From DATMRF01 sp035566435 (lineage in GTDB: Bacteria; Verrucomicrobiota; Verrucomicrobiia; Limisphaerales; UBA8199), in NCBI GenBank assembly GCA_035566435.1, contig DATMRF010000038.1, positions 1 through 64,000 of the forward strand: a DNA stretch of 64,000 bases. The letters are read 5' to 3'. A program made the position numbers and the translations under genes. Below are positions 54,115-62,565 of this stretch, one piece after another; within the stretch, counting starts at the first letter, position 1, and every line of letters begins with the position of its first letter. The notes below the pieces were generated by a model. That model saw only the letters and a list, made by a program, of their open reading frames with translations, was not told where the DNA came from and ran no database searches.

Positions 54115-54840
54115 TTATTTGTAACGAAAATCGAAGAAGGCCAGATTCATGTTGCCTTGCGTGACGATGTGGACTGTGATGACTGAGATTCCCTTGGGCA
54201 AATCGACCTCCGCGGCGTCATCCAAAGTATTCCAATGATGCCATTGCCGCCAGCCGAGGGGATCCTGATCATTTTTTGTCGAAATGATGCTGATGGGCGG
54301 GGAGAGCGGTTATCCATTGCGATCCAATGAAATTGTTCCGCCACGATTGGAGGTGTACAACAGATCCACAGCGTAGCGCCCGGCGCGCTTCACATCCACT
54401 GTCACGTTGAACCACTCGCCCGGCTCCGTCCATCCCACATAAAGCTGGCCGGGCGGTGGCGTCACAAGGTTATACGGGCCATTGTCAACCTGGCCCTTGA
54501 ATTTAGTGTATGAAATATCCACGCCTTCATGCATCCGGAATTCGTTCAAATAGTCGCCGTTTGCTGGATTTAATCCGCCGCTGCCGTGATTGATCGCGTC
54601 TGCGTCATGATAAGCCACGCCTTCGCCCCCGAAATCATAGTAGGCGCATTGCACTCGCCCCGGGATCGCTTGAGGTCCGCCCTGATACACGCTGTCTTGA
54701 AATGGTTTGCCGTGATATCCCTTCCAACTTTCCGAGGCGCATCCGGCCAGACATATAGCCGCTGTCAAACACCAAAGTGCTCGTTTCACGGAACTCGCCT
54801 GCAAAGATACCGGAGCGTTGAATGAAAACGGAACGTTCAT
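54115..54840 (-). pseudogene. carbohydrate-binding-like lipoprotein gene with one in-frame TAA
   Basis: The lipoprotein signal ends in the lipobox LAGC near residue 34. The remaining part resembles CBM6/DUF5010-like sheet proteins (GGEGVAYHDADAINHGSGG, YVGWTEPGEWFNVTVDVKRAGRYAVDLLY). After ISLDRNG there is a TAA at 54310-54312. The same frame continues without a shift for 64 residues of matching sequence (STKNDQDPLGWRQWHHWN...VTVHIVTQGNMNLAFFDFRYK) to a normal stop at 54115. The usual codon at the stop is probably Lys (AAA to TAA). A nonsense mutation or sequencing error, not a frameshift. Domain fold suggests binding of polysaccharide. Confidence 0.85.
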
Positions 54841-54856
54841 GGTGTTCTAAATGGCC

Positions 54857-56713
54857 TTATTCCGCGCGAACAGAGATTGGCAGCGCGGCGGACAGCCCGG
54901 AAAAGTTATCGGTATCTGTGGCCACAGCTGTGATCGAATAAGTGCCGGCCGGCGCGTTGCTCCAAACGACCGTGTAGGGACTGGCGCTGCTGACGCCGAT
55001 GGCCTTCCCGTTGCAGTAGTACTCCACCTTGCTGACCGATGCGCGACCTGGAGTGACGCTTGCGGTCAATCTGACGTTCTGGCCAGGATGGACCGTTGCG
55101 CCCGCGGCTGGGCTTGTGACGGCCACGCCCATGTTCAACTCGGGCTGAATTGCGATGAGCTCGATTCCGGCGCCGCCTGGGCTGAGGTTGCGGCTGTATT
55201 GCTTATCGTTTGGATTGTTCCAATGTTCGGCGATACCCAGGCTATCGGTAATAACATGGACGCCGTCCGGATTGTAAACGGTGTGCGAGGGAGGGTCATT
55301 TGCCTGGGCGGCCTCTTGCAAGTAATTATCACAATACGGCAAATCGGGCATGCTCGGGAATTCTGATATCAGAAAATCGATCCCCACGGAATCGATCGCG
55401 ACACCATCTTCGGAAAGAAAAACACTGGCGCAACGCCCGTTATTGAAGGGCGCCATCTTCCACTTAGTGGCGGGAGCCGTCTCCACTCTGGGAGATCCAT
55501 AAAGGCTGTCGATCATGTAGAGCAGCGTCTTGCCCCCGAGGTCCGGATGCCCCAGGTAATCGGCAAAGGCCATGTAGCTGGGAGTGCCATCTCTCTTCTG
55601 GTCGAAACCGTGATGGCGCGAGCCGTTTTTGTGCCAGTCGGTCTCTATGGCTGTGACCCCGAAAAAGTTCTTGGCGCATAACGTCACACCCATGGCGACG
55701 TGTCCCTTAAGCAAAGCCAGGTTGATGATGTATTTGGCTTCCATGTCGCACGTCGCCAAATCCTTTTGATTGGTCGAAGGCACCGAACCGGGAATGGCGT
55801 TGGTCACGAATGTCGCTTTGACGCGGCCGTCGCCGCCTTCATGGTCCACGAAGACCACGCTCGGGAATTCCGCGTGGCACTTGTCAAATACATTGTCGGT
55901 AATGAACCGGCTGGCGTCAAACACGGTGATCTCCGATCCCGCCACTCCTGCCTGCTTGATCAGTTGCCGCAATACGGCCAGAACCATGTGCGGTGACGCA
56001 TTAATGTTGTTATTGTTGGCGTGGCTGCTGACGTTGTTTTCGTTGATTTTGATGGCGATTTTTTCACCTCGTGCGTAACCCACATCGCCTCGGCCGGTTC
56101 GCCGATTAAAGCTGTGGAATAGGGCATCCCAAGCCGCGGTATCCATCGCCTGTCCGCCGACGCAGCGCACCCCCTGGGAAACCATTCCATCAATTGCGAT
56201 TTGGTTATTGTAGGCGTCATCGTGCCAGTTGCCGGCACCCTCCCAGGAAACCGCCGCCGGATCGTAGATCCAGGCGACCCGCCCAGGAAAAATTCCGTGG
56301 CCCGTGCCCAATGGCGTGTTGGGAGGATTGCGGGTGACAAATGCCCCGTGGGCCTCGTCTGGCGATGAACCTAAATGGACGAGGCCGGCGACCGCCGCCG
56401 TCAGAAAACAAAGCCCCGCTACCAAGTAGCGCGCACGGCCCAGATTCTGGCGGCCTTTATGATATGCCAGCACCGCAGCCGGAAACGAGAGCACATAACC
56501 GAGGAACCCGGAGGCAAGAGGGATGGCTGCCTGCTGGCAGGGATAATTGGCACGGCTCGGTTTTGGGACAACTCGAAAGAGGATCCATAGCAGCGCGGCC
56601 AGGCCGATCCACGGAATCCACAGAAACCTCCAATGTGACGTGGAAGCGAAACCCACGATTCTGCCCGATTTGGGACAGACAACGAACGGACCCTTTGTCG
56701 TTGGCGTTGGCAT
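54857..56713 (-). CDS. DUF362 membrane protein with C-terminal Ig-like domain
   Basis: A 618-aa protein from ATG 56713. Three hydrophobic helices (about 22-45, 60-80, 92-112) anchor it, then a DUF362 domain (about 200-440) with YARGEKIAIKINENN, GVAGSEITVFDASR and GVTLCAKNFFG. The last 90 residues (VAVTSPAAGATVHPGQNVRLTASV...) are a bacterial Ig-like fold. DUF362 function is unknown. Seventeen bp downstream lies the broken lipoprotein gene, on the same strand, so the two were probably co-expressed surface proteins. Confidence 0.82.
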   Translation of the reverse strand: MPTPTTKGPFVVCPKSGRIVGFASTSHWRFLWIPWIGLAALLWILFRVVPKPSRANYPCQQAAIPLASGFLGYVLSFPAAVLAYHKGRQNLGRARYLVAGLCFLTAAVAGLVHLGSSPDEAHGAFVTRNPPNTPLGTGHGIFPGRVAWIYDPAAVSWEGAGNWHDDAYNNQIAIDGMVSQGVRCVGGQAMDTAAWDALFHSFNRRTGRGDVGYARGEKIAIKINENNVSSHANNNNINASPHMVLAVLRQLIKQAGVAGSEITVFDASRFITDNVFDKCHAEFPSVVFVDHEGGDGRVKATFVTNAIPGSVPSTNQKDLATCDMEAKYIINLALLKGHVAMGVTLCAKNFFGVTAIETDWHKNGSRHHGFDQKRDGTPSYMAFADYLGHPDLGGKTLLYMIDSLYGSPRVETAPATKWKMAPFNNGRCASVFLSEDGVAIDSVGIDFLISEFPSMPDLPYCDNYLQEAAQANDPPSHTVYNPDGVHVITDSLGIAEHWNNPNDKQYSRNLSPGGAGIELIAIQPELNMGVAVTSPAAGATVHPGQNVRLTASVTPGRASVSKVEYYCNGKAIGVSSASPYTVVWSNAPAGTYSITAVATDTDNFSGLSAALPISVRAE

Positions 56714-56840
56714 ACAAAATATCACTCGGCAATGCGCGAAAGAAACAAAACAGATCGCCAATGCGTGCGCTGGATTAAGATTCTGCGCCTGGCTGTGAAT
56801 TTATTTGCACGTTTAGCTAGCAAAAGGCGGGCAATTGGGA

Positions 56841-56862
56841 TAGTCGGCAAAATTGCCGACTA
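56841..56862. promoter_or_regulatory. inverted-repeat operator candidate
   Basis: Arms TAGTCGGCAA (56841-56850) and TTGCCGACTA (56853-56862), a perfect 10-bp inverted repeat with 2-nt spacer, between the divergent DUF362 and WWDKTH genes. Its TCGGCA-N4-TGCCGA core also occurs at 61531-61546. Confidence 0.55.
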
Positions 56863-56896
56863 CCACCGCAGGGAATACATTGCCACTATTCGGTGA

Positions 56897-57862
56897 TTGA
56901 ATACCAGAATTCGCACATCCCCGCTGTTCTCAACAACAAAAGGAGCCGCGCCCGAACTCAAGGGTTTTTGTGCAGGCGTCGCGACAGCGGCGCTGTTGCT
57001 TTTTGGCACCGGTGCTTTGGTGATTGCCGCAGAGCAAGCGAAGCTCGCTGAGCCAACCAGCCCGACGGCAGCCCCCGCACCCGCTGCCGTCGCGAAGTTG
57101 GACTTCGATTCTCCGCCACGGGGCGAAAGAAGCCCCATCTCGGGCAAGCTCAGCGGCGTGGACAAGCCAGCCGACTACAAGCTTCTCATCCTCGTTTCCA
57201 ACGACCGGAAGCGATGGTGGGACAAGACACACATCCTGAAGAGCATCCCCATCGGAAGCGATGGCACCTTTAGCATCGAGACGTGGGTCAACGATCCTCA
57301 CGACCTGACGGTCTCCTATATCGGCATCTGGGCCGTGCCGGCCAGCTTTGACACCACGGGACCAAACTACAGCGTCGAAGGAGGGCCGATACCGGAAGAG
57401 GTGACCGAAAGCGCCGTTGCCTCGCAGATCAAGGGCCGGAAGGAAGCACCGCAGATCGATTTCGTGCCGCCGGCGCTAAACACCAGCGACCCCGTCGTCG
57501 GCAAGGTGACGGGCACCGACACCCCGACCGACTACAAGGTTGTCCTGCTGCTGTCGCGAGACCAGAAGATCTGGTGGGACAAGACGCACAACGTCCACGG
57601 CATTACGATCCAGGCGGACGGGACATTTATCGTGAAGGGCTGGGCGAACGTTCCCCGCACTCTGACCACTCCCTACATGGGTGTGTGGCTTGTCCCACAG
57701 AGCTTTGACCTGCGCGCATCGAACTTCCAGGTCGAAGGGGCTGCGGTGCCCGAGAACCTTACGAAGGTTGCCGTGTCCATGAAGATCAGGAGCCGCGAAC
57801 CCTCAGAGCAGGGCAAGCCCGATTCAAGCAAGCCCGAAGCGACGCCTCAAACCCTCAAATAA
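56897..57862 (+). CDS. secreted protein with two tandem WWDKTH-containing domains, unknown function
   Basis: A 321-aa protein. An N-terminal hydrophobic segment (GFCAGVATAALLLFGTGALVIAAE) is a signal or anchor, then an Ala/Pro linker. Two copies of a domain of about 100 aa follow (about 75-180 and 190-300), each with PADYK or PTDYK, a run of hydrophobic residues, W-WDKTH (RWWDKTH, IWWDKTH) and DGTF, and a Y-x-G-x-W strand. I do not recognise the domain. The TTG start at 56897 is weak and uncertain; no Shine-Dalgarno is seen. Its stop overlaps the convergent response regulator gene by 16 bp. The upstream inverted repeat is shared with the two-component locus. Confidence 0.7.
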   Translation: MNTRIRTSPLFSTTKGAAPELKGFCAGVATAALLLFGTGALVIAAEQAKLAEPTSPTAAPAPAAVAKLDFDSPPRGERSPISGKLSGVDKPADYKLLILVSNDRKRWWDKTHILKSIPIGSDGTFSIETWVNDPHDLTVSYIGIWAVPASFDTTGPNYSVEGGPIPEEVTESAVASQIKGRKEAPQIDFVPPALNTSDPVVGKVTGTDTPTDYKVVLLLSRDQKIWWDKTHNVHGITIQADGTFIVKGWANVPRTLTTPYMGVWLVPQSFDLRASNFQVEGAAVPENLTKVAVSMKIRSREPSEQGKPDSSKPEATPQTLK

Positions 57863-58476
57863 CGGGCCACCGCCTGTCCTCGGGACTGCACGTGAAGTTT
57901 ATGATAAATCCGTTCGATGTGCGTATGCACCGTGCTGTAGGAAATGCCCATGGCTTCTGCCGTTTCTTTATAGCTGAATCCTTTAACGAGGTAATCCAAC
58001 ACGTCTACTTCTCGTGGTGAAAGAGTCTCCGGCGCCGGTTTGCCGGATGGCGTAACCCGTTTGAAGGATTGCACCACTTTGCGCGCGATGCTGCTGGTCA
58101 TTGGGGCGCCACCGCCATAAACGTCCGTGACGGCGGCCAGCAATTGCGTCGCGCGCACTGGCTTCAGCAGGTATCCGGCTGCCCCCGCTGCCAGCGAATT
58201 AAATATGAAATCAGGATCTTCATGAACCGTGAGCATAAGAATCTGCGGAAGGTCCATTTGCCTGGCGAGCTGGCGCACGCACTCCACCCCGTCCATGCCC
58301 GTTAAACTGATGTCCATCAACACGACTTGCGGTTTTAACCTGGGGATTTCCGATAACGCCTCCTCGCCGCTCGAAAACGAACCTATGCATTTGCAATCGG
58401 GCGCCCCTTCGAGGATATCAAGCATACTCTTGCGGATAGCGGTGTTGTCTTCAACGATGGTAATGGTTATGGCCAT
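57847..58476 (-). CDS. NarL/LuxR-type response regulator
   Basis: A 209-aa protein: a receiver domain with phospho-acceptor Asp in VVLMDISLTGMDG (about residue 54), acidic pair ED at 9-10 and Lys in LLKPVRA, then a LuxR HTH domain (about 145-205; LSPREVDVLDYLVKGFSYKETAEAMGISYSTVHTHIERIYHKL). It lies 17 bp downstream of the sensor kinase in the same orientation, so the pair is a two-component system. Confidence 0.93.
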   Translation of the reverse strand: MAITITIVEDNTAIRKSMLDILEGAPDCKCIGSFSSGEEALSEIPRLKPQVVLMDISLTGMDGVECVRQLARQMDLPQILMLTVHEDPDFIFNSLAAGAAGYLLKPVRATQLLAAVTDVYGGGAPMTSSIARKVVQSFKRVTPSGKPAPETLSPREVDVLDYLVKGFSYKETAEAMGISYSTVHTHIERIYHKLHVQSRGQAVARYLRV

Positions 58477-58493
58477 ATTTTTAGCTCAAGTGG

Positions 58494-61460
58494 TTAACGC
58501 GCCGGATTTTTCAACGGCGCAGTAAATGTGGTAGTCGTGCCTTTACCGTGCTCGCTGCGATAGTCGCAACGCCCGCCGATTTCAGTTAGTCGCCGCTTCA
58601 AATTGGCCAGGCCATCCGCGTCGGGCGAAACCTTTCCGTCGATCTCAAACCCACGTCCATTGTCTTCCACGACAACCGTCATGGTTTCCTCGGTCAACTG
58701 AAGACTCAACCAAACCTCCGTCGCGCCGGCGTGTTTCACGACGTTATGCAAGGATTCCTTGACGGCCAGATACAAGTGATGTCCTACTTCCGGCTGCAGC
58801 GGAATGGGCGGCACGTCCATCGGCACATCCAAACGGCAACGTATCTTTGCTGAACCCAGGTAGTCCGGCACATAAGTGCAAAGAAATGCGACAAAAAGTT
58901 CCAGCGTGTCATTCTTGGGATTGACCGTCCAAACGATTTGATCCAGCGCACGGACGACCTTTCGAGCGCTGCGGAAAATCTGATCGATATGCTCCTTCGC
59001 CTGAACAGGTTTCTCGAAATCCTTTTGCGCCAACTCGCTCAGCAGCGCAATGTGAGTCAGGCTTGCCCCAATGTCATCGTGCAAATCCTGCGCGATGCGC
59101 GCGCGCTCTCGCTGTAATGAAGTCTCCTGCTCCAACCTTAACAGCTTGAAACGCAGTCGCCGAAACGAAACATAACGAACGGCAGCGATGACGCCGACCG
59201 TGAACAGTGCAAGACAGGCCGCGCGCACCGACCATCGGTCCCAAAGAAACGGCGGGACAGTCAACGCAATCGTTGTTCCCGGTTCATTCCAGATGCCGGC
59301 GCTGTTGCAGGCGGCGACGTGAAATGCGTACTCGCCGGCGGGCACCCGCAAATAGGTTGCGCTGCGGCGGGCTCCGCTTTCAATCCAGTCCTCGTCCAGA
59401 CTTTCAATCCGATAACGGAAGCGAACGTTCTCCGGCGCGATGAAAGTCGGCGCGGTAAAATCAACGTCCAATCGGCGATTGGCGGAAGGAAAAACAAATC
59501 GTCCGCGCGCGTCCGTTCCCGCGAGGCGCCCGTCCACAGCGATGCGTTCAATCAAAACTCGCGGCGCCGCACGATCCACCAGGGTTAGGCTGGGATTCAC
59601 GACCGCGAGACCGGTGCGCATTGGAAACCATAGACGTCCATCGCCGCTCCGGGCGGCGTCGGGGGCATAACCATAGGAACCTTGCAGGCTGTGCAATCCT
59701 TCATCGCGTCCAAATGGCACGGAATGTACACGCTCCGCGCGCCCCTCCGCGACGGCTTCGAGCTCGTGAAGGCTCACCTGAAAAATCCCGTGGTCGGACG
59801 AGCACCAGAATCCTCCGCTTTCGTCTGTGGCAATAGAACAAATATAGGAATCATACAGCCCTTGTTCCTCACTGATGTGCGTGAACTTTCCATCGCGCCA
59901 TACCCCCAGGCCGGCGCCGGCATAGCCGATCCAAAGGCCGCCGTCGGGAGCCGCGTTCAAGCAGCGAATCGGAGGAGGAGGCGAAGAGATTTGCGGCGTA
60001 TCGGATCTGAGCTTGTCCCCTTCCGTGCGCAGTAGCAGACCGTCGGTTGTCCCGCACCAGATAGTTCCCTTCACATCCTCCGCCAGCGCGCGAATGGCAC
60101 GGCTCATGTTGGGTTGAGTGAAGGTCTGAAATTTGTTCTCGTGAAGCTTTTGCAGGCAGGCGGGAGCTTCGACTGCTATCCACAAATCCCCCGCATGGTC
60201 CACCAGCAAACCTCGAACGATCTCGCCTCCCAGGCCATTTTCGCGGCGCAGTGACGTAAACCGGCCGCCACGCCATCTCTGCAGCCCGTTGCGATAGGTG
60301 CCGATCCAAATCCCGCCGGAACCGTCACTCGTGACACACGTGGCATGAGCACCGGACCCTTCTGCCTCACCGGCGACCCTGCTCCATTGATTGCCAACGC
60401 GACGGGCCAATTCGCCGTTTGCAGCAACAGCCCACATCACGCCGTTCTTGTCCTCGCAAATCGAACGCACTGCCTCCGTCGGCAAACCGGATGCTCTCGC
60501 CTGCAATTCCACCGCCCGCGTCCGCAAGCGATTCAACCCGCCACCACCCGTGCCGACCCAAACATTTCCTTCGTCGTCGTTACCCAGGCTCATAATCTCT
60601 TCGTGCGAGGTTCCTACGCGCGTAAAATTTGTTCCGTCGTAATGAAATAAACCATCCGCCGAGGTTCCGACCCAAACCGCGCCGGTTTGGTCTTCGAATA
60701 CCACTGTGGGTTCGACTTCTGAACGGTCTGTCGGCAACAGGCCGCATGCTATGGCCGTGCCGTTTTGATTATAACGAATCAGTCGCGAGCCGGCACAAGC
60801 CCATATCCCGCCCCTACGAGCTTGTCCGAGTTGAATCAGCCGCTCACTCAACCTGGAAACGGTTTGAAAATTTCCGTCGTGGACAACGCCGACCTGGCCC
60901 ACTCTGCTGAACCAAACCTGCCCGTCGATATCACTCGTCACGCTGCACGGTCCGCTGCTGGCCGGATCGTCGTTGCCGGCGAACCGAGTGACGCGGCCAT
61001 CGGCGATGCGGCTCACGCTACCGTCGGCATAGCCGATCCACACGCCGCTCCGCAAATCTTGTGCGAGCGCGATGGGCTTCTCCAGCGAGAGACCGTTCGT
61101 GGCCGTGAATAAATTTGTGCTCTCGCTCGACAACGAAACGACCAACCCGCCTTCGAGCGCCAGCCACAGTCGTTTTTCGCGCCCCAGCAACATCGTGCGG
61201 ATCAGGGGCCGCGTGCGCCGCGAGGGAATAGGCAGGGGAATATTTTGGAAACGCACACCGTCAAAACGCGCCAATCCACTATGCGTCGCGAGCCAGAGAT
61301 AATTGTCGGAGGTCTGGACGATGCCGCTGACCCTGTTGTCCGGAAGACCGTCATCGAGTTGCCAGACTCGCGCCGACCATCCGGAGTCGTTCGGCGCTGC
61401 TGAAATGGGTGACGCCAGCCCCCACAATCCCCCCAGCAGCACCACCAAAGCTCGCGACAT
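58494..61460 (-). CDS. two-component sensor kinase with beta-propeller sensor and HisKA_3 domain
   Basis: A 988-aa protein with a signal segment (VVLLGGLWGLASPISAAP). Residues about 25-680 are two-component regulator propeller repeats (WLATHSGLARFDGVRFQ, VWVGTGGGGLNRL, IWIGTYRNGLQRW), then a Y_Y_Y domain (about 690-760), one membrane helix (VRAACLALFTVGVIAAVRY), a HisKA_3 domain with the histidine in IAQDLHDDIGASLT, and a HATPase_c domain (VVEDNGRGFEIDG, DGLANLKRRL). This is the hybrid-type architecture used in Bacteroidetes and Verrucomicrobiota for polysaccharide sensing, though here the receiver is separate. Start at ATG 61460; signal peptide supports it. Confidence 0.9.
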   Translation of the reverse strand: MSRALVVLLGGLWGLASPISAAPNDSGWSARVWQLDDGLPDNRVSGIVQTSDNYLWLATHSGLARFDGVRFQNIPLPIPSRRTRPLIRTMLLGREKRLWLALEGGLVVSLSSESTNLFTATNGLSLEKPIALAQDLRSGVWIGYADGSVSRIADGRVTRFAGNDDPASSGPCSVTSDIDGQVWFSRVGQVGVVHDGNFQTVSRLSERLIQLGQARRGGIWACAGSRLIRYNQNGTAIACGLLPTDRSEVEPTVVFEDQTGAVWVGTSADGLFHYDGTNFTRVGTSHEEIMSLGNDDEGNVWVGTGGGGLNRLRTRAVELQARASGLPTEAVRSICEDKNGVMWAVAANGELARRVGNQWSRVAGEAEGSGAHATCVTSDGSGGIWIGTYRNGLQRWRGGRFTSLRRENGLGGEIVRGLLVDHAGDLWIAVEAPACLQKLHENKFQTFTQPNMSRAIRALAEDVKGTIWCGTTDGLLLRTEGDKLRSDTPQISSPPPPIRCLNAAPDGGLWIGYAGAGLGVWRDGKFTHISEEQGLYDSYICSIATDESGGFWCSSDHGIFQVSLHELEAVAEGRAERVHSVPFGRDEGLHSLQGSYGYAPDAARSGDGRLWFPMRTGLAVVNPSLTLVDRAAPRVLIERIAVDGRLAGTDARGRFVFPSANRRLDVDFTAPTFIAPENVRFRYRIESLDEDWIESGARRSATYLRVPAGEYAFHVAACNSAGIWNEPGTTIALTVPPFLWDRWSVRAACLALFTVGVIAAVRYVSFRRLRFKLLRLEQETSLQRERARIAQDLHDDIGASLTHIALLSELAQKDFEKPVQAKEHIDQIFRSARKVVRALDQIVWTVNPKNDTLELFVAFLCTYVPDYLGSAKIRCRLDVPMDVPPIPLQPEVGHHLYLAVKESLHNVVKHAGATEVWLSLQLTEETMTVVVEDNGRGFEIDGKVSPDADGLANLKRRLTEIGGRCDYRSEHGKGTTTTFTAPLKNPAR

Positions 61461-61528
61461 TCTTGGGGCCACGAGCACGAAAATAGTCGCCGGGCTGGTC
61501 GCCCGCAAGCAACGGAACCGTTTTCGGC

Positions 61529-61549
61529 TATCGGCAGTTTTGCCGACTA
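61529..61549. promoter_or_regulatory. inverted-repeat operator candidate between sensor kinase and pseudopilin
   Basis: TCGGCA at 61531-61536, four bases, TGCCGA at 61541-61546, followed by CTAC as at 56841. It lies about 70-85 bp upstream of the kinase start and 25 bp upstream of the divergent pseudopilin start. Confidence 0.5.
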
Positions 61550-61570
61550 CCTGCTGATCCAGCATCGGCT

Positions 61571-62413
61571 ATGCTGATCTGCAATATCCGTATGCGTCCG
61601 GAACCGAATGAAACTCATCGGCGCGAACTTCTCCTTTTGGCTGGATTCACCCTGATCGAACTGTTGGTGGTCATCGCCATCATCGCCATTCTTGCGGCGA
61701 TGTTGCTGCCTGCACTTTCCAGGGCCAAGACAAAAGCGCAAGCGATCAAATGCCTCAACAACAACAGGCAAATCGGCTTGGCCATGATGATGTATACTGG
61801 CGACAACAATGACTTCCTGCCGCCTTTGGCCACCACCACATATCCTACGGCGCTCGGGGAATTCTGGTATTTTCAATATCTCTCCAATGGTAAGTATATA
61901 ACCAGTGACGCGATTTCAAACAATGTCTGGCGCTGTCCGGCCGTTCGAGACGCGGATCTGATATCGGGCTTTTTTTATGGCGTTAAACTGGAAGGCTATG
62001 GTCCGATGGAAGGCAACAAAAACAACGATCCGGCGCAGGGGATTCTTCGTTTTGGCACTGTCGGTGGAGTGAGCGAGGGCAGCCGAGAATTAGGTTCATT
62101 AACACGTCCTAGCCAGCTCTGGCTGTTAGGTGATGTTGGGCTTCCAAAAAGTCAAGGCGATGAAGCATCTAACAGATTTCCCGCAGGTGGCTATTATACT
62201 GAGTTTAGCACCCGGCAACCGTATCCGCCGGGGTTGCTTCCAGGTCAGGGTTGGGCTGCAGTTTTTGCCGCAGGCATACTACCTACAAAGCAGGCAGCCT
62301 GCCGTCACGACAGGCGTGCCGCGTTTTCGTTTTGTGATGGACACTCAGACAGGTGGAAATGGGAGGATTTGGTTTCCAATAAGGACGATGTCTTTGCCTT
62401 ATATTCCTATTGA
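61571..62413 (+). CDS. pseudopilin-type (prepilin signal) protein, DUF1559-like
   Basis: A 280-aa protein with the class III prepilin signal AGFTLIELLVVIAIIAILAAML, preceded by a 25-residue leader (MLICNIRMRPEPNETHRRELLL). KCLNNNRQIGLAMMMYTGDNNDFLPP and the C-terminal RRAAFSFCDGHSDRWKW (H-x-DG-like end) are family hallmarks. Start at 61571, with ATG at 61592 possible. Divergent from the sensor kinase, with the shared inverted repeat between. Confidence 0.88.
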   Translation: MLICNIRMRPEPNETHRRELLLLAGFTLIELLVVIAIIAILAAMLLPALSRAKTKAQAIKCLNNNRQIGLAMMMYTGDNNDFLPPLATTTYPTALGEFWYFQYLSNGKYITSDAISNNVWRCPAVRDADLISGFFYGVKLEGYGPMEGNKNNDPAQGILRFGTVGGVSEGSRELGSLTRPSQLWLLGDVGLPKSQGDEASNRFPAGGYYTEFSTRQPYPPGLLPGQGWAAVFAAGILPTKQAACRHDRRAAFSFCDGHSDRWKWEDLVSNKDDVFALYSY

Positions 62414-62565
62414 AGAACAAATGCACCTTAGTGATTTGAATCTGCTAAAGCATTATCCGGCTTCGGATTAATCGGCCCAACTACTTACATGCTGTGGAAC
62501 GACCTTGTAGCCGATAAACTAAAATTTCCCAAACCCAAACGTTGACCCCTGGAAAAGCGCCGTTT
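62414..62565. other. intergenic region
   Basis: No gene and no clear promoter or terminator seen. Confidence 0.5.

Noticed and set aside
53903..54186. Two short plus-strand frames after glmS
   Set aside because: They start in the AATAAAGTTGGAAAC repeats and one is antisense to the lipoprotein pseudogene. A stretch reading SEVNKGDLQQFARLVRQEA looks protein-like but matches nothing I know.
54310..54312. Recoding (selenocysteine or pyrrolysine) at the internal stop
   Set aside because: The codon is TAA, which neither system uses, and no downstream hairpin stands out.
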